A stretch of 64,000 nt of DNA from Oreocharis arfaki (GCA_013398015.1 VZRR01009797.1:186166-250165), one strand, 5' to 3'; counted from the stretch's first letter, positions 49,277 through 61,708 are shown. Translations and numbers: made by a program. The notes: generated by a model not told the origin, from the letters alone.

Positions 49277-52200
49277 AGTGCAGGTGGAGGGGGATTCGCA
49301 GTGGCTGCTCTGCCAGAGGTCTGCAGGAACACAAGTATTGCTGCTGTGCTACAGGTGTTGTCACACAGGGTGAACCAAGTGAGGTAGAGTCACTGGCAGC
49401 CAAAAACACCAGACCAAATCCAGGCTTCATTACTCATTCTGTGCCTCACTGACATTTCCACCAACTCATACAAGCTCTAGCAAAGAAGGGAGAAACTGTT
49501 GACCACTGACTTTGGAGTTCTCTGCGCTGCAGTAAAAATTTTTACTAGCCCATAGTACTGCTGAGTAATACAGAGACATTTATTAACGTGAGAAATAAGA
49601 ATTTTTTTAAGACAATGACATGTCATTTTGAACTTAATACTAAATTTGGAACTTTTGTGGTGAAAATCAGTGTAGATTACCTGTTTATACAAAAGTATTC
49701 TGGTACTGCACAGTCTTTCCAAGCAGCACATTTTGCACACCCAGCAACTTTTTTGCATGATTGTCAGTAGTAAGCAATCCACTGGAAACACTATACAAGA
49801 GTAAAAGGATTGCCTTACACACAGAACCTATTAGAACAAAAACCACTAGGCTCTGTGCTCAAGGCATTCAAAAGTCGAAGTCAGAAGCATTACTAATGAC
49901 AGGCACATGTAATAAGATCTGTGTGGTGAGGCAATGCATCATTGCGGCCAGATTTAGAGCCAGATCATCACTTTAGAAATATCAATAGCTGGATAAGGTC
50001 CAAGTTACTTCTTCATCAAAGCAGTATGACTCCTGACTCCAGCGAAAATAATAACCTGAATTTGTGGAGACAAAGTCCTGATCGATAATGAATCTTAACA
50101 TGCCCATGCGATCTTCTGTCTTCTGAAATGCGAATTTGTACTGACACCTTCTTGGCACTCTGCCAGCAGCGGCTGCTCACTGAAAGCTGAGTGGCAAATG
50201 TGGGCTTGTGAGTGCTGAATAAAAATCTGATATCTGAAGTGTGTTTTACCAGAAAAACTATGATACAACCGTAAAATGCATCCATGGGAAAACTAGAGAA
50301 ACATTTGGTTGTGGTCATTAAATTTCTGATATGAAATGTAACCTGACACAAGCATGTTTAGGCCTCCCAAAAAATCACGCAAGAACTTAGTCCTTCAAAC
50401 CAACTCCCCAGGTTCTGGAGCCAAATATCTGTGAATGTTTTCAAGTTTCTCGTGGACTGCTCCCCTGCCTTGAAACTGAAAACAGTACCACTTTTGTTGT
50501 TTAACAGAACACCACAGACTAGCTATGGGCCACATATCACAGCCATGTGACAGCTGTGGAGTTAAGAGATGCACAGCTCTGAACTGCACACATTTCATTA
50601 TGCCAGCTCAAATTTCTGATGCTTTGAGTCTCAAAATAATCCAGTATGCACCAAGAAAGTCCCTGGAAACCTCTGGGAAAACAGGATTTGTTTTACTAAA
50701 TGAGACCCCTGACCCATTTAATCCTTTCCCTGGTCACATCAAGAAGTTAGACTCTCAGGATTACCAGGATAGGTTTCACCCTGAGTTTCGCTATAACTCA
50801 GAGACTGATTTAAATGCTAAATTGCAGGCACTTCATTTCTAACTTTTTTTACCATAAATCTGGAAGTGAATTATATCTTTAGAATCACAGCGTTCTCAAA
50901 ACATATTTCAAAACAGGTCCTGAAGGTCTCAATTCTACGAGTGATGTTTATATGAGGAAGGACGATAATTTTAAATGATTGCCTGACCAGGTTTCCTCTG
51001 TGATCAAGTTCTATGCTATTTGCACAAACACAAATAGAGAATTCCCATGCTCTGGGAAATCTGTTTTACCAGCAGTCGGTTAGGACTGAGGCCCAAATAA
51101 ACGTCTTGTACATTTCACGCAACTATTGTACTAACTTAGTAAGTATTAAGGTAGATGTTAAAATTAAAAATACTCATAGCCACTACTCTGATGGAAATGT
51201 AACAGACATTTGAACAGACATTCCTGCAGGATCCAATGGAAATTCATCAACCAGCACAAATACTTGCCTGAACACCCACGGATGTGCAGCATAACCGTAT
51301 GTGAAACTTCTGACTGAATCAGGAACTCTTACTGCTCTAAGCCATTCTTTCATCTGGACTTCCAGACATGCCACTGCTGTTCCACTCACAAGCCCTGCAC
51401 CACATGGTCGCAGGATAATGTTTCATACATTTGTGTATGATAAATACAGAATCCAGAGGCCAGAAAGATGCATTTTACTCACAGCATTCCAAACCCTCCC
51501 CAGAGCATATATACATACATTAAATTCCAGAAACCCTGACTTTGTAGTATTTCTGTACAAATTCATCTTGTCCAACATCTTCACAATGAAAAGCTGAAAA
51601 TCAGGCAGCTGAACTCATGTTTATACGCTTTAAGAGATGACCTGATTCTCAAAAGCACTCAGCCTTGGGTGACTTTGGTGGATTTAGGGGAGAGGTTTTC
51701 TAATAGAGCTGGAAAAAATGCCTGATCTGCTCCCTTTGTGGCTGGTAGGAGTATTACTGTTGAGCTCTGTCAAGCTCAGCTGCTAACTTTCAGACTTCTG
51801 TTTTGCAAAGCAGGTAGTCATAGGAACTGAATACTGAAGAACAGGGCAGGGTTCTCAGAACACCACAACCAAAACACACGCCCCGTTTCTGAGTGTTTAC
51901 TGTCACCGCTTGCTCGAAAGACTAACAGGTGTATGAGAAATAGGATATGAGAAAGATGTCTTCTTGTTTCAAAATAATTTAATCCTACCCTATTTCCTAC
52001 GCTCCCCTTGCCTAAGCCTTGAAAGAGGGGATATGCCATCTGTTTCAATAAAACATGAAAAGTACACACACGTGACTGACACAGCGCTTGAAGTAGGGAG
52101 AGCAAAACAAGAATCTATCTTTAAAATATTAAATATGGAAAATTACGAAACAATAAAACAGCTGCCCTTTCAGCACTCTGTTCTACCATACTTCGGTAAA

Positions 52201-54664
52201 TGTTTAACTCTTACAATTCTATTTATAAATTTTCATTGGAGCATCACATTTTTGCAATCATCAAAGATACAAAAATTTTATAATTTAAAGTAACAGTCTC
52301 AAAGAGTCCAGGAAGCTCAATTATTTCTATTTCTTCTTAATTTTTGCTTCATTTATCGGTTATTAGTAGAATCTTCTCAACTGTGTTTTTCTTCTAGGTA
52401 CATTTTCTTTTACTGATTGAGTTTCTTCACATTGCAGCTGACACACTTTCCAGTGTTTTTGTTATAATTACCAAATTCAGAATGAAAATGAAAACCACTT
52501 AATTATGTAATTGTCTTAGAGACAGTATGATAATTAGAGCTCTCAGAAAAGCAGCCCAGAGGGATTCGCTGTACAGAAAGGTAAAGAAAATATAATACAG
52601 ACATTTCAGAAAAGGCCTAAGTGAAACATTGTAGGAAAAGAAATTATACATGCAAACCTGAACAGATGCCCTCAAGAACTTTATACCTTAATCAACACAA
52701 AATACCACATTTACATTAACAGTGCATATGCAGCAAGACACATCACCATAATACAGCTATTCAGAAGTTATCAAAAGTAAGAGACTGAAGCTATACACAA
52801 AATTACAAGAAATAGTACTGAAAATAAAATACACTACAAAGATTAAGCAGAAAATTAAAAACAGGAGGGAGACAAATCTGAAAACAGAAAGTTAAAAGTA
52901 CTTAGCCAATGTACAGAAAACAACAAAAACTGATAATGTTCTCATTGAAGCACTAATATATAAAGTTATTTCTAGTGTTTTGATAGATCTTCAAGCTGTG
53001 GTACAAAAAGTGTGCAAATGCCATATTAGATGTCTGCATAAACTTTTTTAGGCACATATCTCCAAGTTATTATGCTTTTCTAAACTTCGGAAGTATCTGC
53101 AGCTGCACACAGCAAAACCAAAACCAGCTGGACTCTTTTACAGCAAAAGGGCAAATTTAAAGAAGTTTCACATTTATGACTTCCATGAGAAATCCTCCAG
53201 TTAGATCCAAGATGCATTTTACGCTGCTAAAAAGGGTAAAAACCCTTTCATTCTGGCTTTATGAGGGGATGACACAAGAAAGTCTATGATCAGGTGGTGG
53301 GACTTGTTAAAACCCACCAAATTTCTGCTGCTGCCCATAGACATGAAGAGTGAGTGTGTGCATAAAGGAAAAGTCCCACCAGCTGCAAGCTGTGATACAA
53401 GCCCTCAGAAGAGCTCAGAACTCATGTGGACAATGGTCCCTCTGTGTATAACCTAGCGCACCTCCGAATTTTCAGCTCCAGAGTTCTTACACTATTTCTC
53501 CTGAGTGCCATCACCACACAGAAAACACTGTTACATTTGAAATTAACAGACTATGTGAACAATTATTTTCTTTTTCATGCTAGAAGCCTCAAACTGCCAC
53601 AGAAGAAATCAACTTCCTTCTGTTCCCAGCAGTTAACATCCATTTTACATGTGTTTTGACACTTGGCAGTAGATAATTACTGGCTACACTCTTTACCATG
53701 AAGTACTTTCCTTTCATAATTAAGAAATCCTTTGAATTGTGGACAGCTCACTTTTCTACTGCTAAAGACTGCGAGCAATTAGTATGTAAATTACAAGATG
53801 ACACCAACAGCTCATATGGACAAGATAATCCTCATGTACTGAAGGCTACCTGTGCATAATGTAAAAGCAACAGAAAATAATGACTTCTAGAGGTTTCAAA
53901 TCATTTAACTTAAAATGGACCAGAACACAGAACTGCTTGCTTCCTTCTATCAGTGTGAGCCAAGGCACAAGCTCAGTGAAAATCAGAAGGTACAAATTTC
54001 TTCGTAAGAAATTCTTTAACCTTCTTTTTTCACAGTTTTTACCTTTGCCACACTTGGACTCACACCTCTGTGATGCTCAGAATATGTGGTACCTGTGAGA
54101 AAAGAAGTTCTAGAGAAACAGATATGAAAGAATGAAACCACTTCTCATGACTGTGAGGTATTTTAACAGTTTCAGAGGTGTTATCCAGTGCTTGAATAAG
54201 TTAAGACACAGCACTCTGACAACCACCTCCTGGTTCTGCCTTCCAAGTCCCCCCTGCACACTTTTAGGGACTATAAAGCAGTTACAACCTTATTTATTAG
54301 CAAATTTTATTTTTTACTATATGTCTATATAACTATGTTGATGTACAAAGATGATGCCTCTCTCCAGTGAAATTACTGATTTCACCCATTTATTGCACAG
54401 ATTTGATGCATGCATTGCACAGATTTCAGGACATTCTCCTAACTCTCCACTGCAATTGGTTTAACACTGCTCTTTGGTAATTGCATGTGAAAATAAATCA
54501 CATTTCTATTAAATTTCAGTTCTTTCAGCTACTTGTTGTTTCCCTGATTTACCACTGTCATTGCAGGTACTACTTTGTACAAGAAGTGCACGAAACGTCT
54601 TCAGAATGCATGAAAACACACGAAAACAGCCTGGCAACACACTCCTGCAATGGGGTTAACTCTT
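49277..54664. other. AT-rich unique noncoding sequence, no gene seen
   Basis: No gene is supported. Sequence immediately upstream (on the minus strand) of the LINE remnant may hold more of that element but is too decayed to align. Nothing else is recognised up to the CpG island. Confidence 0.5.
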
Positions 54665-54730
54665 CCGCGCACTGCCTTTGTTAGAAAGCGAGGAAAGCAC
54701 TGCTCCGCCGCAGCCGGGAGCGCTCCCTGC

Positions 54731-54744
54731 CGGGGCGGGCGGGC
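54731..54744 (+). promoter_or_regulatory. Overlapping GC boxes (Sp1/KLF type)
   Basis: Two overlapping 'ggggcggg'/'ggcgggc' motifs sit about 70 bases inside the left edge of the CpG island. This is the common arrangement at CpG-island promoters. Binding is inferred from motif only. Confidence 0.5.
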
Positions 54745-54822
54745 AGCGGCCCACACAGGCTGGGGGGAGGCGGAGAGGCCCGGGACGGAGGGACTGAGGC
54801 AGGGAGGGCTCGAGGGATGGAG

Positions 54823-54900
54823 GGCTCCGTTCGCGGCCGGGGACAGGCCGGCATCGCCGGCTCCGCTTGCAGCCGGGTACAGGCCGGCATCGCCGGCTCC
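54823..54900 (+). repeat. 36-bp GC-rich tandem repeat, two copies plus partial
   Basis: Units at 54823-54858 and 54859-54894 share the core 'acaggccggcatcgccggct' and differ at about five positions. A third partial 'ggctcc' follows to 54900. The 36-bp period keeps reading frame. It abuts the 35-bp array directly. Confidence 0.9.
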
Positions 54901-55006
54901 CCCCGCGGGCCCCCTCAGCCCCGTGCCCGCACCCTCCCCGCGGGCCCCCTCAGCCCCGTGCCCGCACCCTCCCCGCGGGCCCCCTCAGCCCGGTGCCCCC
55001 ACCCTC
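54901..55006 (+). repeat. 35-bp GC-rich minisatellite running into the gap
   Basis: Three complete copies start at 54901, 54936 and 54971, each containing 'ccccgcgggccccctcagcc' followed by 'ccgtgcccgcaccctc' (third copy 'cggtgcccccaccctc'). A fourth would begin at 55006, one base before the N run. On the minus strand each of the first two copies carries four G-runs of three or more separated by 3-4 bases (ggg-tgc-ggg-cac-gggg-ctga-ggggg), which is a canonical G-quadruplex motif. The third copy keeps a close variant. Confidence 0.93.
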
Positions 55007-55227
55007 NNNNNNNNNNNNNNNNNNNNNNNNNNNNNNNNNNNNNNNNNNNNNNNNNNNNNNNNNNNNNNNNNNNNNNNNNNNNNNNNNNNNNNNNNNNNNN
55101 NNNNNNNNNNNNNNNNNNNNNNNNNNNNNNNNNNNNNNNNNNNNNNNNNNNNNNNNNNNNNNNNNNNNNNNNNNNNNNNNNNNNNNNNNNNNNNNNNNNN
55201 NNNNNNNNNNNNNNNNNNNNNNNNNNN
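55007..55227. other. Assembly gap, 221 N
   Basis: A run of unknown bases within the CpG island. The flanks are GC-rich minisatellite on the left and unique GC-rich sequence on the right. The true length may differ from 221, because tandem arrays are commonly collapsed or lost in sequencing. Confidence 0.99.
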
Positions 55228-55340
55228 GCTGTGGCCCGGCCGGCGCCAGGATGCGGGAAAGCAGCGGCATACCCGGGGTGCCGTGCTCCTTCCCGCCGGC
55301 AGGAGGGGGGAACACCAGACCCGGAACCCCACCGCCTCAG

Positions 55341-56754
55341 GCGGCTCTAAGGGAAATCAGAAAATTGCTAATGAGAAGTGTTATGTAAAATAAATAAATG
55401 AATAGAATAAAATGTGCGTATGGCCCTCCTGCAAAGCGGCTGGTGTGCCCGCTCAGCAGCGCGGGCCCTGACACGGGCAGGACTTGGCCTCTTTAGCGAA
55501 TTAGCAGCAGAAGGCAAAGGTGGGAATATTGGTATGGGCTAAACTAAGCATCTTTTAAATATTATTTTGTATATTCTCATTTAATTAAATTCACGCACGA
55601 GGTAGCCAGTTGTCTCTGATTTGCTTCTGATACATTTGGAGAATGATAGGTGTGTAAGTCGAGGAGAAAAAAAGATCAGATATAAACATTTAGATAATAC
55701 GTACACTGGGTATTTTGGGGAGTTCACATGGCTGGAGCTGCATTCTTTCCCAGTTTCTCACACAGCTCTGGATTCAATAGAGCTTTTTAATATATCCTTG
55801 AATTCAGAAGGATTAGACATGTGCTGAAGCGTTCAGGACAGGGATGAAGCAGGGCCTCTAGTTCAGAAAAAAAACCACAGAAGGACAGTAAGGAAAACTG
55901 GTTTTCTAGTATTTTAAATTAGGACTTAAACCAGCAACAATGTCAGCGTATTGTAGGGTTGTCAAGGAAAAAACTAGTCTTGCTAAGCGAGTTTTTAATG
56001 ACCCTTGTATAAACATAAAAGGTTTAGCTATCTGTCTAAATATACTTAGCCCGCAGGTGATCAACTGTTTTGGGATTTGGGCATAGTGATGGGTCATAAG
56101 AGCTTCTTGGGCTTTGTAGTGACCTGCTTACAAAAAATACAGAATGTATGAAATGCAGACCTAATCTGTGCGCTAAATCTGCAGCCCCCTAAAGGAATAA
56201 ACTGATCTGCAGCTCTTGTGCTGACCCTACAGCACAGGGATGGATTTCACTGCCCATGTGCACTGAGTTTTGGACACCTCAAGAAGGAAATCTTGCAAAA
56301 TAAGACGGATTCTTCAAAGTCAGACAACTGCCATTTGTTTTTGCAATGAAAAGTATTCCCCGACAAATCTTGCAATATCAGAGCGGAACATTGGCTGGCT
56401 GCTCCTCGTCATCACCAGCTTTTAAGAGATGGTCAGTGCCAGGCTGCTCTGAAATCCTTGTCCTCATTACTCAATCCCCATGGATGCTTTTCAGTTGCCA
56501 GTAGGACATACCGAATCAGCAATGAAACAAAAGAACAAAGTCTGCTGTGACAATGTTTGAATGCCATTTCATAAAAGTGGCCTGTGGATTTAAAATCCGC
56601 CTGAAAAAAAAATGTTGTTTATTCTGTCATTGCCAGAACATTGATATAGTCAGAAACATTATTTCAATGAAGTTTTTACATGCCATTGAACGTTTTCTCT
56701 GTGTTCACGGGTTGTCAGTCTTATGTGCAGATTAAACTTAAGTTCTCACAGAGG
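55341..56754. other. CpG-island shoulder, then AT-rich noncoding sequence
   Basis: CpGs persist at 55436-55500 ('gcccgctcagcagcgcggg') and then composition returns to AT-rich background. No exon can be recognised near the island on either side. Confidence 0.5.
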
Positions 56755-56900
56755 AAGTTCACGCAGCGTGAATTCCGTTAGCTTTGCTGATCCCATTATG
56801 CGCCATAACTCGAGAGTGAAGATTGCTCTGCATAAATATTCATCTAGCATCTTTCAAGTTTTCACTTTTCATTCTGCTGCTGCCTGACCCTGTCTGCCAC
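56755..56900. promoter_or_regulatory. Candidate conserved element with CpG-containing palindrome
   Basis: Five CpGs are retained within about 60 bases of otherwise CpG-poor, AT-rich DNA. Two of them lie in a perfect inverted repeat 'ttcacgc-a-gcgtgaa' (56758-56772). Farther right come 'attatgcgcc', 'actcgag' and an octamer-like 'tctgcataaatattcat' (about 56827-56843). The combination suggests a constrained regulatory element, but conservation cannot be seen from a single sequence. Confidence 0.3.
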
Positions 56901-59900
56901 CTTTCTCTGAATAATCATTACTGCTGAGCAACCCATTTGGAGAAAAAAGGCATTTGCAGGACTAAAATACCCAGACAGCGCTGGATGCGTGGATTGTCAC
57001 TAGGACAAGTTGCAGCCTGTTGCAATTTATAACTGTGGACAGTAAAATAATCCAGTGTGCTATTTGGAATCCAGTGTGCATTTCTCTCTGCAGATGTCAT
57101 GGACTCTGATTCATGCAGAAGCCATACTGAACACATGGGTAGCAACACCCCAATTCTCAGTCTGAGCACTCCAAGCCCAAATTATAAGTTTTCCTATTTT
57201 AAGTCTAGCAGGTTTTTTAATTGTAATAATTATCTTTTAATTTTTCTTTTTTGGTGCACTTTCTATCAAGCTGCAACCCAAAGGTTCTGCTTGTGCATTG
57301 AGTTGAGCTGAAATTGGTGAAAATAAACAAATGTGATGTGTTTTTGTGGAAGCAAAGAGTCAAATCAAGGGCTCTTTCCATGTGAAGTGAGTTTAAAAGA
57401 CTACACATTAGAGAATTTAAGCCCAAACGTGATAAAGCTGACCACAATTCTCTTGTGAATCCTTAGCAGATCCTGGGACGTGGATGTCTGTTCTCCACAA
57501 TTGTTAATCTAGCCAGTAAGGGAAATTGCTATTCTGATCTGTTCCCAGATGTACTGTCATGTGTTTCAGATCGTGTGTTTCCAGCACGTGAGAACATGCA
57601 CAGATTTTCTAGGTGAGCTGAGGTTATGGGAACCCATCCCCCTCCACGGGTGTTGCAGTGTGTGCAGTGCACTTAGCTGAGCGTGTGATGGCTGTGCACG
57701 TTAGCTGTCTCTTTTCAAGGAAGATTGTGCATGAGTTACCCACCCTCCCCCTACAGATCAGGCCAGCTGAGTTACCTGCATTTGGAAAAATCAGGGTCAG
57801 CACCCCTGAAATGCAAGGAAGGACAGTCCCTGGGAAAGTCATTCTCCAGATCATGAGGTTTCACATCCATATTTCCATGCTGTGACTTCAGGAAGATGAG
57901 CAAAACGAGTTTTTCAGCAGCTCAGACTTGCAGTCACTGCTCCCTAATACAGAGCTCCTACAGAAGAAAGCCCACCCCCCCGCAATGCAAACAGCTGCCT
58001 GAGAAGGGCGAGGCACCGCAGGGATGCATCCCCGCGGCAGGAATGGGACAAGCCACATCGCAGGCTGCTCTGCAGACCTTGCTGGAGCTTTCGTTGGGTG
58101 AAGCATTGGAGAGCACGGGCTGTTCTTCCATGCAGTGCTCTGAGACAAGCTGGCAAAGAGAGACATGCTTTTCTGCTTGTAAGATGCATACTTTTGCCAG
58201 GCACTATCTTTACACCTTTTTTCTTTCCCTTTATTTTCATCCAATAAGAGTTCCCGTAGACACCACTTACATAATTTCCCTGCTTATCAGCTTGACATCT
58301 TAATTGCAGAAACTGCACCAACAGGGAAAAGCTGCTAGATAGCAGGCTCCAATGCCACATCAGGTGAAAACAAGTAATCACATTACTCAGGAAGACCAAA
58401 GTGGTGAAAATATGCCCTCCTCGAAATTCAAGTTTAAACCAGACATACTTCCAGGCTGACTGAAGTGACTGAACACTCTTGCCAGCTAGACGGCTTTGAT
58501 CCAGTCTTCCAGTGAAAAAAAACAGTGCAGGGTAGAAACATTCATGTGATGAAGGCTGTAATGACTCAAAAAGGTGTGTTACAGCCTGACTTCAGGCCAG
58601 CTGTTTGGCCCTGGTCCTGCACCAGTGTACTTGCCTGTACACTTAAAGAGAGTCTAACAGAAGCCTGGACATCAAAGAAACAGACCAGGCATTTTCCAGC
58701 AGGAGACTGGGCTGTTATTCTCCCTGTAAAAGACTGCTGTGCTCATGAGGGTGCTCCAGTCTGGTTTAGTGGGAAATTAGAATGGCAATCATTTTCCCAT
58801 TCAAAATAGCATAATCCTATTTTTAATGTGCACTTTGTATCTGCAGGGCTTAAAATAGATGTCTCTGTTTTATGGAGACTGATGCTGACGTTAATATCTC
58901 TCAATGCCCTATGCCTTTTCCTAAAAGAAAATTTTCATGTAAAAGACTCTTGTTCTAATTAAGATCAAATAATTTGTAACGTACATTATATTTGAGGCCT
59001 GTCACATCAGAGCATATACATTGACTTTCGTGTGGTGCAGTCAATCAGCCATGTGAATGAAGGATTATGCACCGACTTTTTGGATGCTTTGGGGTTTGAA
59101 CCCCGCAAGCAGTAGATCACAGATGCTTTCTGTCATGTATTAATAGCTGTCTCAGCATGAGAACTGGAAGCCTGGAGCTCTCATAAATGCTAAAAACATT
59201 TCACCTCCAGGACTTAGAATGTGTAACTTAATGTGCCAGTGAAACTCTCTGGAAGGTGCTTTTATTTTTTCTCCAAGCCACTTTAAAAAAGGATTTCAAG
59301 TTTGGAGAAACATTACTGTGTCATAAAATTTTTAAACTGATGTGACATTCTGTGATTATTTTATTTTTGTCATGGAGGCATAGCAAACTATATTCACAGG
59401 CAAAAATGCCTTCTTTCAGTCATCTGAGGGCAAACTTGCTTATTTGGTGTTCCTGTTTGAGCAGTAAGACATGAGTAAACCTGATCTACCCTTAATTACA
59501 GCATTTGTTGTACAAACGTATTGTCATGGAACCCCTGGTGAACTGACAAGGCAGTGCCTCCCAGTTGTTCCTAGTCCTGAGCCATTGCAGCTTGCCATGA
59601 GATATTTGCTGTATCCTAGCCATCGGAAGAAGAGAGAGAATATGGTGTAGGGTTTTTTTGGAGTTGTTAGTGCAGGCTTAGGAGGAGGTTGGTAATTGAA
59701 TTTGCTTCTGACCACAATGGATTAAGTTTCAGGATTTTCTTACTCGGTATCCCTACCTATGTGCAGCCTCGAATGGTGGAAGCATTACTGATAAGCATTT
59801 ATTAAAAGAAGAAGTTGATCTTTTGGAAGCATTCATTTTGGTACTAGAAATAGAAGCTAATTTCCTCTGGTCTGTGCTACATCTGAACTGCTTCGGAGAA

Positions 59901-61656
59901 GCATTTCTTTGAAGGAAATCCAGACATCCACAATGAGTCCCTATCTCTGATAGAGAGCCAACAGGTCTGGCTACATCAGCCAATCTGGTCAGCTTCTTAT
60001 TCTCCGAGTTTGTGGGAGTGTGGCAATGTGTGCTGCCTTCAGGACTGGGAATGAGTTCAATAGGATTTACAGTACAGTTATGGTAGGGACACAATGTAGA
60101 GATGAGGGCTAATCTCACCCGTTTCCAGCCACCACTCATGTCCAAGTGCTGACTAACCTGCCCTTAGTGTCAGTTCTCACCTAAGTCAGTGAGTCTGAGT
60201 TACTGACCATCCACAGCCATAGATTTGAAGTCACATTCCAGCCCCATTTCTCTATCCAGTGGTGTCTGGAGTCCTTCACTTCTTTGGTGCTGCTGCCAGT
60301 TCAATAGAATCATCTGTAATGGTCCTTTAGCCTTGAAGAATAACGTTTGGACCTGTTCCTGTTTTGAGTGGAGAATTTTTTCTGTTACACAAGATACCAA
60401 CAGATGTAGTGTCAGCGTGGTACCTGCTCTGTTCTTTGCTTGGTGGGTGCAGAAGCAGATTCTGCCGTGGGGCTCTGATTTTTTTCCTCCCTGTCTTTCT
60501 TCCTTGCTGATTCTTCTTTTGACCAGACCATAGTTAACCTGCCTTGCTCATCTCCCTGCTTCTTATTGCTTTGATATAGCCTTTTATGAACTGAGAACTA
60601 GGCAATCTCGTCTCTGGGCAAATCCTTCCTCTGTCTGCAGCTAGCTCTAGGCAGAAGCAGGGCACACAACTTAAATGCAGGTTAGAGAAACCATGCTGTA
60701 CTGTACGGCAGAAGCAGCTGTAAAGCAAGGCAGCATCTGAGATGAAACCCAAATGTGTCCCCGTCACTGGTTTGTGCTGTGGCTCTGGCAAGCTTACTTG
60801 TGTGTGCTGGCTCCTGGTCTCCCCCTTCCCTGAAACACCAGCTTTTAACTGCTGCCAGAGGCTCTGTCATTGGCGTTGTTTTTTTTGTTCTTGCTGCTGT
60901 TCCAGGTCAATAGATCCCATGTTCTTCCAGCGCACTGAAAAAATAAGTGGTCTTCCAGAGCTGCATCATCTCCTTGTTTTTCCTTCAAGATAACCATCAC
61001 CAAGTGAACAAACATTGAAACAGTTCATACTGATACAATTTCATTGTGTAACTGGTTCCTTTTAATGTTTTTTTTTTGTTTCTATTTACTCTTTCAGTAG
61101 GGTTATACATTATGGCAACCAAATAGTTCAAACCCTGTCATGTTGCTTTGTAGGTATTTAGCCAAGAATTGGAACAATAATTATATAAATGTTGAGGGTT
61201 TGTGTTTTTTTTTTTTTCTCTTCTTTCCAGTGACTTTCAGTAGCATTTTTGCTGTGAAGTGACTTTTGAGAAGGAAGCAGACTGTTTTAAGAATAATGAT
61301 TATACTAAAAGCGAGAGAAATGCAATTGCAAATAATGTTCAAGAAGTCAAATATATCCTGACCTTGCTTGGCTTGTTAAGCCGTTTGCACAGCCCTAGTT
61401 AATGACTGGACAATTAATAACTGGATCAGTTGCTTCAAGAGCAGGCACAGTTAAATGCTCTCTGCACGTCATTCGCCTCTGAGTCCAGATGACCTACTAT
61501 GATATTTTTGAAGAGATGACTACTGAGACTTCTTTTCATTCTCCCTCTAATTATATCCACTTCTGTCTTTCCTTCTTTTAGAATTTCAGCCCTGGAAAAG
61601 ATTGCTTTTGTGCCTTTTGGATTTTTAGCTAGATTGCCCCTCTTCCTAGTATGAGT
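56901..61656. other. Unique noncoding sequence, no gene seen
   Basis: No gene is supported. Frames of 135 and 151 codons near 57.9-58.4 kb overlap each other on opposite strands and resemble nothing known. A possible splice acceptor at about 59735-59765 precedes a 47-codon open stretch, but evidence for an exon is too thin to call. Confidence 0.5.
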
Positions 61657-61708
61657 TATTCAATAAATTAGGGACAAAGAGTTTGTTTTGTCCCTAATTT
61701 ATTGAATA
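61657..61708. repeat. Perfect 22-bp inverted repeat with 8-base loop
   Basis: The left arm (61657-61678, beginning 'tattcaataaatta') is the exact reverse complement of the right arm (61687-61708), separated by 'gagtttgt'. A transcript would fold into a flawless 22-bp stem; pairing could extend by one G-U pair at the loop and stops at once at the base. No homology to known microRNAs is recognised. The perfect pairing, short loop and short stem argue against an ordinary microRNA precursor (usually about 30 bp with bulges). A recent template-switch mutation or a small palindromic element is likelier. Confidence 0.95.

Larger units (their letters stand above)
54665..55340. promoter_or_regulatory. 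CpG island, candidate promoter, containing an assembly gap
   Basis: An abrupt change from AT-rich DNA to roughly three-quarters GC with very dense CpG, starting near 'cttccgcgcactg' (54664) and ending near 55340, with a CpG shoulder to about 55500. Such islands mark most vertebrate promoters, so an unrecognised transcription start is likely here. Direction is undetermined. GC boxes lie at 54731-54744. The right half is interrupted by a 221-base run of N. Open frames across it (up to 247 codons) pass through the unknown bases and Pro/Ala/Gly-rich repeats. They look like by-products of GC richness and are not called as genes. An alternative is an orphan island or GC-rich satellite not tied to a gene. 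Confidence 0.6.

Noticed and set aside
54650..55393. 247-codon frame through the CpG island
   Set aside because: It runs through 221 unknown bases and Pro/Ala/Gly-rich tandem repeats. Other frames on both strands are equally open, so it reflects GC richness.
57896..58399. Open frames of 135 (plus) and 151 (minus) codons
   Set aside because: They overlap on opposite strands and neither peptide shows any family pattern.
59030..59110. tRNA-like B box ('ggggtttgaacccc')
   Set aside because: No matching A box, acceptor stem or anticodon arm at the proper spacing. The motif is simply a short palindrome.
59753..60145. 130-codon minus-strand frame
   Set aside because: No recognisable domain; composition is random-like. 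Kept only as context for the weak exon candidate on the other strand.
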